DNA from: Candidatus Paceibacterota bacterium
GTDB taxonomy: Bacteria; Verrucomicrobiota; Verrucomicrobiia; Limisphaerales; UBA8199
DNA length: 64,000 nucleotides
NCBI GenBank assembly: GCA_035452965.1
Contig: DAOTCE010000014.1
Span: forward strand, 61,012-125,011
Direction of reading: 5' to 3'
This document shows, piece after piece, positions 1-11,398 of this stretch. The position numbers and the translations under genes were made by a program. The notes below the pieces were generated by a model. The model was not told the DNA's origin, searched no databases, and was given only the letters and a program-made list of their open reading frames with translations. Each line of letters opens with the position of its first letter. Position 1 is the first letter of the stretch.

Positions 1-560
1 GCGCCTCCGCCGGCGGCCCCACGGCGCTGGCTCGAGTCCTGGCACATTTGCCAGCTGACTTCCCCGCACCGATCATCATCATTCAGCACGTGGACATGCA
101 ATTCGCCAAGGGCCTCGCGGCTTGGCTGGACGGCCAGTCCCGCCTCCACGTGCGTGTGGCCCGCGAGGGCGATCGCCCGCAAGCCGGCACCGCCCTGCTG
201 GCCGGGCAGGACAATCATCTCGTTTTCGCCAGTCCGTCCCGCTTGGTTTACACCAGCCAGCCGGCCGACTGCGCCTGGCATCCCTCTGTTGACCAGTTCT
301 TCAAGAGCGCGGCGCAATTCTGGCCTGGGGACGTCATCGGCGTCGTGCTGACCGGCATGGGCGCTGACGGCGCGGAAGGGCTGCGCGCCCTGCGCGCCAA
401 AAATCATCACACGATTGCTCAAGACCAGTCCAGCAGCGCCGTTTATGGCATGCCCGCCGCCGCTGCCAGGCTGGGCGCCGCGAGTGAAATTTTAGCGCTC
501 GACAAAATCGCCGCCAGGCTCACGAATATAGTCACAGACAAGATTTCATCGCATGGCTGA
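1..560 (+). CDS. CheB-type protein-glutamate methylesterase, C-terminal part (5' end outside window)
   Basis: This is the catalytic part of a CheB methylesterase, which removes methyl groups from glutamates of chemoreceptors. The reading frame is open from base 3 at the window edge, so the gene begins upstream. The visible peptide opens with A-S-A-G-G-P, the family's serine nucleophile loop (usually G-A-S-T-G-G). It then shows IIIIQHVD, with the catalytic histidine, and VVLTGMGADG, with the catalytic aspartate, so the triad is complete. Whether a receiver domain lies upstream cannot be seen. The stop overlaps the start of the hybrid kinase by 8 bases, which points to translational coupling and a chemosensory-like signalling operon. 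The organism may use it for a chemotaxis-like pathway rather than flagellar motility; no flagellar gene is in the window. Confidence 0.93.
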   Translation, partial: ASAGGPTALARVLAHLPADFPAPIIIIQHVDMQFAKGLAAWLDGQSRLHVRVAREGDRPQAGTALLAGQDNHLVFASPSRLVYTSQPADCAWHPSVDQFFKSAAQFWPGDVIGVVLTGMGADGAEGLRALRAKNHHTIAQDQSSSAVYGMPAAAARLGAASEILALDKIAARLTNIVTDKISSHG

Positions 561-3093
561 CGAAGGCACCAGCTTCACCATAAAGCCGGCCCAGGAACAC
601 CCGGCGTTCCCGGGCGAGCACCACGTGATGGTGCTGCTCGTGGATGACCAGGCCCTGGTTTGCGAAGCCGTTCGCCGCGCCCTGGCGAACGAGTTCGATA
701 TTGATTTCCATTACTGCGCAGATCCTCGCGAAGCAATTGCGGTCGCTAACCAGATCAAGCCCAGCGTTATTCTTCAGGACCTTGTGATGCCCGGCGTGGA
801 TGGCCTCACCCTGGTCAAGCAATTCCGCGCCAACCCGGCCACACAGAATACCCCAATCATTGTTCTCTCGACGAATGAGAACCCGCACGTCAAAGGCAAC
901 GCCTTTGCCCTCGGCGCCAACGATTACCTGGTCAAGCTCCCGGACAAGCTTGAATTGGCCGCCCGCATCCGCCATCACGCCAAGGCCCACCTCAACCTGG
1001 TCCAGCGCGACGCCGCCTATCGCGCGCTTCGTGAAAGCCAGCAGCAGCTCATCGAAAGCAACGCCGCGCTCATCTCCCTCAACCAGAAACTCGAGGAAGC
1101 CACCATGGCCAAGTCCCAGTTCCTGGCCAACATGAGCCATGAAATCCGCACCCCAATGAACGGCGTGATCGGCATGACCGGCCTGCTCCTGGACACCGAG
1201 CTGACCGACGAACAACGCGACTATGTCGAGGCCACCCGCAGCAGCGCCGAGGCTCTGCTGACTATCATCAACGACATTCTCGACTTCTCCAAGATCGAGT
1301 CCGGCAAGCTCGAGTTGGAGCATCATCCCTTCGACCTTTATACCTGCCTCGAGGAGGCACTGGATTTGCTCGCGCCCAAAGCGGCTGAGAAGAACCTTGA
1401 TCTGGCCTACCTGGTGGATGACGCCATTCCCAAGATCCTGGTCAGCGACGTCACCCGGCTGCGGCAGATCCTCGTCAATCTCATCGGCAACGCCGTCAAG
1501 TTCACTCCCCAGGGAGAAGTCGTCATTGAAGTCACCCCTGCCGACCACACCGTGCGAACCATCCCCGCGGGCCAGGAGCATGACACGGAGTTTCTCCGGC
1601 ACCCGGAGCAGTGGCTGCTCCACTTCACCGTACGCGACACTGGCATCGGCATTGCACTGGACAAACAGGGTCGTCTTTTCAAGTCCTTCCAGCAGGTGGA
1701 TGCCTCCACCACGCGCCATTACGGCGGCACCGGCCTGGGGCTGGCCATTTGCAAACGCCTGTCGGAGCTCATGGGAGGGAGGATCTGGGTCGAGAGCGAG
1801 GCCGGCAAAGGCGCCGGCTTCCACTTCACGATCTCGGCCAGGGCAGCCGCCGCTACTGCTCCGCCTGCCTGGCGAAACCCGCAGCCCCAACTCATCGGGA
1901 AGCGCCTGCTGGTTATCGAAGACAATCCCACCAACCGGCGCATCATCGTGGAACGCGGCCAGCAATGGGGCATGACGGTGGAAACTGCCGCCAATCGCCG
2001 CGACGCCTTGTCACTGCTCGGCAAAGGGGACCTGTTTGACGCGGTCATCCTCGACCTGGAACTGCCAGAGAATAGCGGATTGTCTCTGGCCGAGCAAATC
2101 CGGAAGCAACCCGCCGGGCGCTACGTGCCCCTGCTTATGCTTTCCTCAATGCGCTCAGGCGGCGAAGAGGCGCGCCCGCTGCCGGGTGGGATTGCGGTCG
2201 CCATCCACAAGCCCATCCGCCCGGGCCAGTTGCTCGACGCGCTCTGCCGCGCCTTGAGCGTTCAAGTCCAGCGCGAGAAGAAGCTGCCGGCCAAACCCGC
2301 GCTCGATCACGACCTTGCTCAACGCATGCCCCTGCGGGTGCTCCTGGCCGACGACAATCCCATCAATCTGAAAGTTGGCATCAGCGTCCTGAGTAAGCTG
2401 GGATACCACGCCGACACTGCCAGTAACGGCCTCGAAGTCCTCAGATCTCTCGAACAGAATGCTTACGACCTGCTCTTCCTGGACGTGCAGATGCCGGAGA
2501 TGGACGGCCTGGAAACCGCCCGCCAGATTTGCCGGCGCTGGCCGGCCGATAAACGCCCCCGCATCATTGCCATGACCGGCAACGCGCTGGTTGGGGACCG
2601 CGAACGATGTCTGCAGGCGGGCATGGATGATTACATTACCAAGCCCGTGCGGGTCAATGAACTGCAGGCGGCGCTGGAACGCTGGGGTCCCACCAAAGCC
2701 AGAAAGTCCGAGACGGCATTCCTGTCCCGCATCAAATCCATCCCGGCGGATGCCCTGCTCGACCAGGCCATAGTTGCCGATTTGCGCAACGTGCCTGCCT
2801 CCAACGGCATGAGTATGCTCCAGGAACTCATTGACGTTTTCCTTGAGACGGCCCCCCCGCGCATTGCCCAAATTGGCCAGTCCATTAACGATGGACCAAT
2901 GCTCGCCTTCCATGCGCACGCGCTGAAGGGCATGAGCCTCGAGCTGGGCACCAAACGCATCATTGAGCTATCCCAGAAGCTCGAGGACTGTGGCCGCGGC
3001 AGGAATGTCCTCGGCGCCCCCGCCTTGTTCCAGCAACTCCAGGAGGCCTTCACCCAGACCAAAGCCCAGCTTCTCACGCTTCGCTGCCAATAA
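553..3093 (+). CDS. Hybrid sensor histidine kinase (REC-HisKA-HATPase-REC-REC-Hpt)
   Basis: An 846-residue cytoplasmic phosphorelay protein without membrane segments. Domains in order: receiver at about 26-142 with phospho-acceptor D76 (ILQDLVMP); a short helical linker; HisKA with H196 in NMSHEIRTPMNG; HATPase_c at about 300-430 with N box around 309-316, DTGIGI (362-367) and GTGLGL (392-397); second receiver with D501; third receiver with D644 (LFLDVQMPEMDG); and a C-terminal Hpt with H789 in HALKG. The second receiver is the more divergent. All elements for an internal His-Asp-His relay are present. Input probably enters through the N-terminal receiver, since no PAS, HAMP or transmembrane part is present. 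It overlaps the preceding CheB gene by 8 bases, so both likely serve one chemosensory-type pathway. The output regulator is not identifiable here. Confidence 0.95.
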   Translation: MADEGTSFTIKPAQEHPAFPGEHHVMVLLVDDQALVCEAVRRALANEFDIDFHYCADPREAIAVANQIKPSVILQDLVMPGVDGLTLVKQFRANPATQNTPIIVLSTNENPHVKGNAFALGANDYLVKLPDKLELAARIRHHAKAHLNLVQRDAAYRALRESQQQLIESNAALISLNQKLEEATMAKSQFLANMSHEIRTPMNGVIGMTGLLLDTELTDEQRDYVEATRSSAEALLTIINDILDFSKIESGKLELEHHPFDLYTCLEEALDLLAPKAAEKNLDLAYLVDDAIPKILVSDVTRLRQILVNLIGNAVKFTPQGEVVIEVTPADHTVRTIPAGQEHDTEFLRHPEQWLLHFTVRDTGIGIALDKQGRLFKSFQQVDASTTRHYGGTGLGLAICKRLSELMGGRIWVESEAGKGAGFHFTISARAAAATAPPAWRNPQPQLIGKRLLVIEDNPTNRRIIVERGQQWGMTVETAANRRDALSLLGKGDLFDAVILDLELPENSGLSLAEQIRKQPAGRYVPLLMLSSMRSGGEEARPLPGGIAVAIHKPIRPGQLLDALCRALSVQVQREKKLPAKPALDHDLAQRMPLRVLLADDNPINLKVGISVLSKLGYHADTASNGLEVLRSLEQNAYDLLFLDVQMPEMDGLETARQICRRWPADKRPRIIAMTGNALVGDRERCLQAGMDDYITKPVRVNELQAALERWGPTKARKSETAFLSRIKSIPADALLDQAIVADLRNVPASNGMSMLQELIDVFLETAPPRIAQIGQSINDGPMLAFHAHALKGMSLELGTKRIIELSQKLEDCGRGRNVLGAPALFQQLQEAFTQTKAQLLTLRCQ

Positions 3094-3117
3094 ACCTCCC
3101 GCCCGTCGCCCGCCCCT

Positions 3118-4071
3118 ATGCCTGCCATCCCCGACCGTCTGCACCCCGGTGACACCATTGGCATCGTCGCCCCGGCCAGCGCGCCGCCGGACCCAAAGAA
3201 CGTTGACCGCTCCGTCGCCGCGCTGGAGCGCCTCGGTTTCAAGCCCAAGCTCGCGCCCAACGTCCGTCGCCGGTGGGGCTTCCTCGCCGGCAGCGACCGT
3301 GACCGCGCGGGCGACCTGATGAGGATGTTCGCCGACCGCAAGGTCAAAGCCATCATCTGCGTCCGCGGGGGCTACGGCAGCTCGCGCCTCCTCCCGTTGC
3401 TCGATTACCGGGTCATCCGCGCCAACCCGAAGATCTTCGTCGGCTACAGCGACATCACCTCGCTTCACTGCGCCTTCCTGCTCAAAGCCGGACTCGTCTC
3501 CTTCCACGGCCCGATGCTCAACTCGGACATCATCAAGCAGGACATGCCCGGCTTCACACTGCGAAGCTTCCTCAAGACCCTCATGCAGCCGACCGCGCCA
3601 GGCAGCATCTGCGACGGCTACAGGAGGAAGACCGTCACCGTGTTGCGCCCCGGCGTTGCCTCCGGCCCGCTGGTGGGCGGCAACATCACCCTGCTCTGCG
3701 CTGCCCTGGGCACTCCCTACCTGCCCGACTTCAAGAAGCGCATCCTCTTCTTCGAGGACCTCGACGAAGTCCCTTACCGCTTCGATCGAATGCTGACCCA
3801 GCTTCTCAATGCCGGACTCCTCCAGCAAGTCGCCGGCATCGCCATTGGCATCAACGCCGGCTGCAAAGACCCCAAAGCCCGGTACGCAAGGGAATACCGC
3901 CAGACGCTGGAAGACGTCTTCCGGGAAAGGCTGCTCCCACTCAAAGTGCCCCTCGTCACGGGCTTGCCGTTTGGCCACATCCCCCTCAACGCCACACTGC
4001 CGATCGGCGTGCGCGTCACTCTCGACGCAGTCAAAGGCGACCTGCGCATCACCCAGCCCGCCGTAAAGTAG
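3118..4071 (+). CDS. LD-carboxypeptidase (peptidase family S66, LdcA-like)
   Basis: A 317-residue enzyme of the S66 family, which trims the terminal D-alanine from murein tetrapeptides during cell-wall recycling; some family members instead confer resistance to microcin C or act on other peptides. The N-terminal half carries RPGD-like LHPGDTIGIVAPAS and the RGGYGSSRLLP loop. The serine nucleophile is S111 in GYSDIT, with E213 (FFEDLDE) and H287 (GLPFGH) completing the Ser-Glu-His triad. The length is normal for the family. No signal peptide is seen, so it should be cytoplasmic. It starts 24 bases after the hybrid kinase and may be cotranscribed with it, although a functional link is not obvious. 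Confidence 0.93.
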   Translation: MPAIPDRLHPGDTIGIVAPASAPPDPKNVDRSVAALERLGFKPKLAPNVRRRWGFLAGSDRDRAGDLMRMFADRKVKAIICVRGGYGSSRLLPLLDYRVIRANPKIFVGYSDITSLHCAFLLKAGLVSFHGPMLNSDIIKQDMPGFTLRSFLKTLMQPTAPGSICDGYRRKTVTVLRPGVASGPLVGGNITLLCAALGTPYLPDFKKRILFFEDLDEVPYRFDRMLTQLLNAGLLQQVAGIAIGINAGCKDPKARYAREYRQTLEDVFRERLLPLKVPLVTGLPFGHIPLNATLPIGVRVTLDAVKGDLRITQPAVK

Positions 4072-4083
4072 CCCCGCCACTCC

Positions 4084-4107
4084 CTCGGGCTGACACGCCC
4101 GCCCGAG
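4084..4107. terminator. Possible bidirectional hairpin between convergent genes
   Basis: The sequence ctcgggc (4084-4090) pairs perfectly with gcccgag (4101-4107) around a 10-base loop, in the 59-base gap between the convergent LD-carboxypeptidase and MFS genes. No T tract follows on either strand, so terminator activity is only suggested by position. Confidence 0.3.
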
Positions 4108-4130
4108 CAGGACCTTTCGGCCCTTTGGCT

Positions 4131-5606
4131 TCAATCTTCCCTGCCTGCCTCCTGCACGCGGATCAGGCGCCGCAACAGGATCAGGCCCACCGGAGCGATG
4201 GTGGCGGTCAACGCCACATACAGCCACATCGTCTCCGAGTGCCGCTCGCCATGTTCCGGGCAATACCGCGCCAGCAGCATCCCCGAGAACGTCCCGATGA
4301 GCAGCTTCGCCAGCAGAAACGGCACGTAGGAAAGTGACGCGTAGGACGCCTCCTGCCCCTTGGGCGCAATCGCAGCCGCATACTCATAGACCCGCGGCGA
4401 GTAGAAGGCCTCGCCCACTGAGAGCAGAATGACAAACAATGCGATCATCGGGTAATAGGGATGCACACTGCCTTTCAGCCCAAGATACCCGTGGCCGAGC
4501 CAGTGACCGGGCAGGCCGTTCGCCAACGGCTCAAACCACGCCGTGGGCAATGCCATGATGAACACCGACGCGGCGGAGATAATCCCACCCAGCGTCACCA
4601 TCTTATACGCCGAGATCTTCTGCGTCAGGGCGCCCACCAGCGGCACCAGGAATATGATCAGGATGCTGTTGATCGCCCAGAGCCGCCCCACCGGCGCGCC
4701 GTTACCCAGCTCGCGGATGCCGAACTTCGGATAGACGTAATACATCTGCATGAAGATCAGCTTCAGAAACGCGATCAGAATCAGGAACGCCAACAGCCGG
4801 TAAACGCCGGCTTGCTGGAACAGCTTTCGGAAAAGCCGCACTGACTCCAGCGCGGTGTCCCGCACCACCTCCAACATCGCCTGCACCATGTTGCCCCGCC
4901 GCTCCTTCACTTGCACCGGAACAACCCGCAACCCCTCGTCGGTCACCTCCACACCCACGCGCAACAGGTAAAGCAACGGCAACACGGAAATCTCCACCCC
5001 CAGGCTCGCCAGGAACAGCGCCCGGTAGGTGCTGATCTTCATGCCCACCAGCGGCAGCGTCAGCTGCCCATGCTCCCCCAGCCCCTGCCGCACAAAGTCG
5101 AACACGAAGGATGCGATCAGGAAGCCCACGTTCATCATCATGTAGAAGATGGAGAACGATATGGACCGCTGCTGCGTCGTCGTGTAGCGGCGGACAGCCG
5201 CGATCAACACCGGCGTGCTCAGCGCCTCCCCCACCGCCAGCGGGAATAAACCGCCCGCCAGCGCCAGCCACTCCACATCCACGAACACCATCACCGCGCG
5301 CGCGACAATGCAAATCCAGACCCCCAGGAAAAACGTCCGGCGCAGCCCAATCGCATCCGTCAGCGACCCCACCAGCACCGTGCACACCGTCATCAGCACC
5401 GACCACAGCGCCACCATCCCGAGCGCGTCCTGGTCGCTGTAACCAAAATCCGACGACAGCCACAGCACGATCGTCGAGTTCGCCAGCGCGTAGGCCGCCA
5501 CCATCAACAGCTTGACCGCAAACGTGACCCACAATTCCCGCGCCGCACCGCCCAGCACGGTGAACTTGCCCAGGAAACCCGCGCTCGCCTGCGGAGTATT
5601 ACCCAT
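4131..5606 (-). CDS. MFS family transporter
   Basis: A 491-residue integral membrane protein of the major facilitator superfamily. Hydrophobic helices occur throughout, in two groups separated by a charged cytoplasmic loop at about residues 215-260 (KERRGNMVQAML region). The loop after the second helix has GSLTDAIGLRRTFFLG, the family's G-x-x-x-D-x-x-G-R-R signature that marks MFS proteins. The length is a little above the usual 400-450 because of the central loop and extended C-terminal half. The substrate cannot be read from sequence; the family includes peptide, sugar and drug carriers, and the spacing of helices is reminiscent of POT-like proteins without their full signature. It is transcribed alone, convergent with the carboxypeptidase gene. 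Confidence 0.88.
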   Translation of the reverse strand: MGNTPQASAGFLGKFTVLGGAARELWVTFAVKLLMVAAYALANSTIVLWLSSDFGYSDQDALGMVALWSVLMTVCTVLVGSLTDAIGLRRTFFLGVWICIVARAVMVFVDVEWLALAGGLFPLAVGEALSTPVLIAAVRRYTTTQQRSISFSIFYMMMNVGFLIASFVFDFVRQGLGEHGQLTLPLVGMKISTYRALFLASLGVEISVLPLLYLLRVGVEVTDEGLRVVPVQVKERRGNMVQAMLEVVRDTALESVRLFRKLFQQAGVYRLLAFLILIAFLKLIFMQMYYVYPKFGIRELGNGAPVGRLWAINSILIIFLVPLVGALTQKISAYKMVTLGGIISAASVFIMALPTAWFEPLANGLPGHWLGHGYLGLKGSVHPYYPMIALFVILLSVGEAFYSPRVYEYAAAIAPKGQEASYASLSYVPFLLAKLLIGTFSGMLLARYCPEHGERHSETMWLYVALTATIAPVGLILLRRLIRVQEAGRED

Positions 5607-5723
5607 GCCGAGGTCTGGTAAGCCGCTTCAGTGTCATTGTGCGCTCGCATAAGAAACCAACCTCGGCACGGAGTAAAGCCCTAACATGCCGCGCGCCCAT
5701 CACAGCGCCTCTCAGCAGGGAGT

Positions 5724-5756
5724 CTCACCGTATCCTCACCGTATCCTCACCGTCTC
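5724..5756 (+). repeat. Threefold 11-base tandem repeat (ctcaccgtatc)
   Basis: Units at 5724-5734, 5735-5745 and 5746-5756 read ctcaccgtatc, ctcaccgtatc and ctcaccgtctc, followed by cacaccgtggatac. The motif caccgtatcc recurs inverted at 39176-39212 (gtggatacggtgtggata) and as caccgtatcg near 24297, so it belongs to a repeat family of this genome. Confidence 0.7.
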
Positions 5757-5774
5757 CACACCGTGGATACAACC

Positions 5775-5804
5775 TTGACATTTTGACGCGATTCAGCCTA
5801 ACAT
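5775..5804 (+). promoter_or_regulatory. Possible sigma-70 promoter upstream of the GH13 gene
   Basis: TTGACA at 5775-5780 is followed after 18 bases by TAACAT at 5799-5804. It points toward the GH13 gene, but lies over 320 bases upstream with a gene remnant between, so the assignment is weak. Confidence 0.3.
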
Positions 5805-5886
5805 ACTGTCGTTGCCGCAGTTACGACGCAAGCATCTCGAAAACACCTGCCGAACGCGCAATCCGTCATAAGTAGCGTTTCCGCAG

Positions 5887-6114
5887 CTAGTTGCACAAAA
5901 ACCGCAATTTCACCACCACCAAATCACCCTCCGGCGGAAACTCCTTGCGGTGCTGCAGGTAACTCTGCCGCTGCCGCAGCGTCGCGCCGACCAGATTCCC
6001 CCGATTCGCGTCCAGCTTGACTTCGACCACGCTGTAAAGCAGACCCGCCGCCGCGCCGCACAAACATGCGGGCGCATCCGCGGTTTCATCGTTTGCGCGG
6101 CCATGCCGTATCCA
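5887..6114 (-). pseudogene. C-terminal coding remnant of an unidentified protein
   Basis: On the minus strand a frame is open from an in-frame stop at about 6117 down to a TAG at 5887-5889, without a usable start codon. Its translation of about 75 residues looks like real protein toward its end, with alternating hydrophobic strands (LLYSVVEVKLDANRG, then EGDLVVVKLRFLCN-stop) and normal amino-acid composition. It sits between the MFS gene and the oppositely oriented GH13 gene, and a complete gene would have to extend through the GH13 start. I read it as the surviving 3' end of a gene truncated by rearrangement. The family is not recognised; a phosphoesterase-like C-terminus is only a guess. 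Confidence 0.35.
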
Positions 6115-6127
6115 CTACCATCGCTAT

Positions 6128-8371
6128 ATGGCCCGAAGCATGCATTTCTCGGATTGCTCATGGCCGTCGGCGCGCAAGGCCCCCCGGCACTGGCATTCCG
6201 CGGCAGGCGCGGTCCTGGTCCTGAGCGGGCTGTGCGCGTTGCCAGTCGCGGCCCAATCATCCCGCCCGGGTGTCGGCGCAATACCTTACGCCGACGCACA
6301 GGGCACCGGTGTCACCTTTCGCGTGTGGGCCCCCAATGCCACCTCGGTGAGCGTGCCGGGCGACTTCAACGCCTGGAGTACTTCCGCGAATTACCTCACG
6401 AGGGAAACCGGCACCGAATACTGGTCGGCGGACATCCCGGCCGCCCGCGCCGGTCATAAATATAAGCTCCATCTGAACAATTCGATCTGGAAGCGCGACC
6501 CCCGCAGCCGGAAGGTGGAGCATTCTGCGGGAAACTCCATTGTCTATGACCAGCAGGCGTTTCGGTGGGCGGGCGACACCCGGCTGCCGATTAATCAATC
6601 CGACCTGGTGATCTACGAAATGCACGTCGGAGCGTTTTACGACCCCACGCCCAGCAGCGGCGACCCCGGCAAATTCTCCAACGCAATCCAGAAGCTGGAC
6701 CATCTCGCCGCGCTAGGGATCAACGCGGTACAGCTGATGCCAGTGACGGAGTTCGCCGGGGACTACAGTTGGGGCTACAACCCAGCCGAACCTTACGCGG
6801 TGGAAAACGCCGGGTACGGGGGGCCGGACGGCTTGAAAATCTTCGTGAAGGCCGCGCACGCGCGAGGCATCCGCGTGCTGCTGGACATCGTCCACAATCA
6901 CTACGGCCCCAGCGATCTCGACCTGTGGGGCTTCGATAACGGCGTCACCCCGGGCATCTATTTCTACTCGGCCCCGGACATCTGTTGCACCCTCTGGGGC
7001 AGCCGCCCGCGGTATAACGCGGATGGCGTTCGCTCATACATCATAGACAACTTCCGAATGTGGATGGACGACTACCACATTGACGGCTTCCGCTGGGATG
7101 CCGTGGGTGCGATGCGCTATTACGACCCGGGGCATGTGAACATTCCCGAGGCCGACTCGCTCATCCAACACATCAACAACACCGAGATTCGCGCCCAACG
7201 GCCGGGCGTGATCAGTATCGCCGAGGACGAGGCCTACGGACAGGGCTTCCACGGAGAGTGGGACCGCGGCTTCGCCGACCTGCTGATCCGGCAAATCGTC
7301 GAAGGCACGGATGCGAATCGCAACATGAACGACTTGTGGAACGCGATGAACGGCAACGGCTTCTTCCGTGTCGTCTATTCCGAAAACCACGACCTGACCG
7401 GCGAGCTCAACGGGTCAGGCAACCAGCGCCTTCCCACGCGCATTCAACCCGCCGACCCGGACGGCTATTACGCCCGCAAACGCTCGATGCTGGCCGCGGC
7501 GGTCACTATGACCATTCCCGCGCTGCCGATGCTCTTTATGGGCCAGGAGTTGCTGGAAGTCGAACAATTCAACGACGACAACCCGCTCGATTGGACGCGC
7601 GCCACGACCTATTCCAACGTCGTCAACTTCTACCGCGACATCATTCACCTGCGCCGCAACCTCGACGGCATAAGCCTCGGCCTCACCGGCCCCAATGTCA
7701 CCAGCCATGTCGTCCGCAACGACGCCCCGTGGAAGCTGCTCGCATTCCATCGCTATGGCGCGGGCGCGAACGACCAGGTGATGATTGTCATGAACTTCAC
7801 CAGCACGGCCATTCCCAGCTATTGGATTCACACCTGGCCCGCGAGCGGCAACTGGTACGTGAACCTCAACTCCGATTGGCCCCGCTACGGAAGTGACTTC
7901 GGCAACTTCGGCAGCTCCATGGTCAACGTCACCGGGAGCAGCGGCCAGGTCGCCATCGGTCCCTACAGCGTGTTGGTCCTCTCGCGCCAGGCGCACCCCG
8001 ACCTGGACGCGGACGGAGATGGGCTGCGGAATGGCTGGGAACAACAGTACTTCAGCAATCCGGTCGTGGCAGTGGCAACCGATGACAACGACGGCGACGG
8101 AATGAACAACCTGCAGGAGCAAGCGGCAGATACAAACCCGGCATCCTCCGCCTCCGTGCTGAGGTTCATCAGCCTTGCGGCCACGAACGGCACTCTGGCA
8201 TTGCGCTGGACTGGCGGCCAGAACGCACGGCAGGTGTTGCAGCAATCCGTGGCGATGGGCAGTTCGTGGACCAACATTTTCACGAACCCGCCGCCCACCG
8301 CGACCACTAATACGCTGGTCCTTTCAAAGGCCGCCGCCGCCCGGTTTTACCGGATACAGATACTTCCTTGA
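6128..8371 (+). CDS. Secreted GH13 alpha-glucan enzyme (branching-enzyme/alpha-amylase type) with CBM48 and calcium-loop tail
   Basis: A 747-residue exported glycoside hydrolase acting on alpha-1,4-glucans. The signal peptide is about 1-42, with hydrophobic core AGAVLVLSGLCALPVAA. A CBM48-like domain follows at about 55-140 (TFRVWAPNATSVSVPGDFN). The GH13 barrel has all four motifs: DIVHNH (253-258), GFRWDAV with nucleophile D324, ISIAEDE with acid E366, and YSENHD with D422. The CBM48-barrel order is that of glycogen branching enzymes and maltooligosyltrehalose hydrolases, so the exact activity is open. After the barrel come two thrombospondin-3-like calcium loops (DLDADGDGLRNGWEQ and DDNDGDGMNNLQEQ) and a short C-terminal module ending RFYRIQILP, an ending shared with three other exported proteins here. 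Export is unusual for branching enzymes and suggests degradation of external glucans. Confidence 0.9.
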   Translation: MARSMHFSDCSWPSARKAPRHWHSAAGAVLVLSGLCALPVAAQSSRPGVGAIPYADAQGTGVTFRVWAPNATSVSVPGDFNAWSTSANYLTRETGTEYWSADIPAARAGHKYKLHLNNSIWKRDPRSRKVEHSAGNSIVYDQQAFRWAGDTRLPINQSDLVIYEMHVGAFYDPTPSSGDPGKFSNAIQKLDHLAALGINAVQLMPVTEFAGDYSWGYNPAEPYAVENAGYGGPDGLKIFVKAAHARGIRVLLDIVHNHYGPSDLDLWGFDNGVTPGIYFYSAPDICCTLWGSRPRYNADGVRSYIIDNFRMWMDDYHIDGFRWDAVGAMRYYDPGHVNIPEADSLIQHINNTEIRAQRPGVISIAEDEAYGQGFHGEWDRGFADLLIRQIVEGTDANRNMNDLWNAMNGNGFFRVVYSENHDLTGELNGSGNQRLPTRIQPADPDGYYARKRSMLAAAVTMTIPALPMLFMGQELLEVEQFNDDNPLDWTRATTYSNVVNFYRDIIHLRRNLDGISLGLTGPNVTSHVVRNDAPWKLLAFHRYGAGANDQVMIVMNFTSTAIPSYWIHTWPASGNWYVNLNSDWPRYGSDFGNFGSSMVNVTGSSGQVAIGPYSVLVLSRQAHPDLDADGDGLRNGWEQQYFSNPVVAVATDDNDGDGMNNLQEQAADTNPASSASVLRFISLAATNGTLALRWTGGQNARQVLQQSVAMGSSWTNIFTNPPPTATTNTLVLSKAAAARFYRIQILP

Positions 8372-8419
8372 GCGGAAAACACCGCCCGGGGGTTTCTAAG
8401 GCAACCCCGCCGCACCACT

Positions 8420-11026
<2,607 letters not shown>

Positions 11027-11035
11027 ACAGATATA

Positions 11036-11064
11036 TGGATAAGGGAAAACCGGCGAAGTCTCAA
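11036..11064 (-). promoter_or_regulatory. Weak promoter candidate for clpB
   Basis: Read on the minus strand, TTGAGA (11059-11064) and TATCCA (11036-11041) are 17 bases apart. The predicted start of transcription would be within a few bases of the clpB ATG, and no Shine-Dalgarno is visible, so either the mRNA is leaderless or the real promoter is elsewhere. No CIRCE-type inverted repeat was found. Confidence 0.3.
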
Positions 11065-11164
11065 GCCCCGCATGCGCGTGGTGTTGAGCCAATCTAATAC
11101 CCAGGCGACCGCCTCCCCAATCGGCGTGAGGCAATCCCGCCTGCCCGGTCCAATACGGTGGAAT

Positions 11165-11314
11165 ATGAACAAACGCTCGAAGCGAAGAGCCGGGATTTCT
11201 CTGATAGAGCTCCTGTGCGTCGTCGCCATCATTGCGATAATGGCCGCGCTTTACCTCCCGGCCATCGCCAGGGCCTTCCACAGAATCCGCACTTTCCTCG
11301 GAGGCTTGAGCTGA
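11165..11314 (+). CDS. Minimal prepilin-like peptide (49 residues)
   Basis: A small open frame encodes a 49-residue peptide with a type IV prepilin N-terminus: a basic leader MNKRSKRRAG, then ISLIELLCVVAIIAIMAALYLP, the processing and methylation motif with the conserved Glu at +5 relative to the mature start. True pseudopilins (GspG/GspH class) continue into a globular domain of 100 or more residues. Here the frame stops shortly after the helix, with RAFHRIRTFLGGLS. It is either a truncated relic or a real short pilin-like membrane peptide. It lies divergently from clpB and 84 bases before the CvpA-like gene. A stop lies just after the amphipathic stretch, and no continuing pilin domain was seen in other frames downstream. 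Confidence 0.55.
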   Translation: MNKRSKRRAGISLIELLCVVAIIAIMAALYLPAIARAFHRIRTFLGGLS

Positions 11315-11398
11315 GCAAATGCGCCGGATCCGCCCGGCGGCCGATTCCCCTCGCATTTTCCTCGTGCTTTTTGCGCTGGAACCGTATTAACTGGCCAT

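Larger units (their letters stand above)
5607..5886. other. Intergenic region upstream of the MFS gene
   Basis: No credible coding frame. It holds a short tandem repeat at 5724-5756 and a possible promoter at 5775-5804, both listed separately. Confidence 0.6.
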
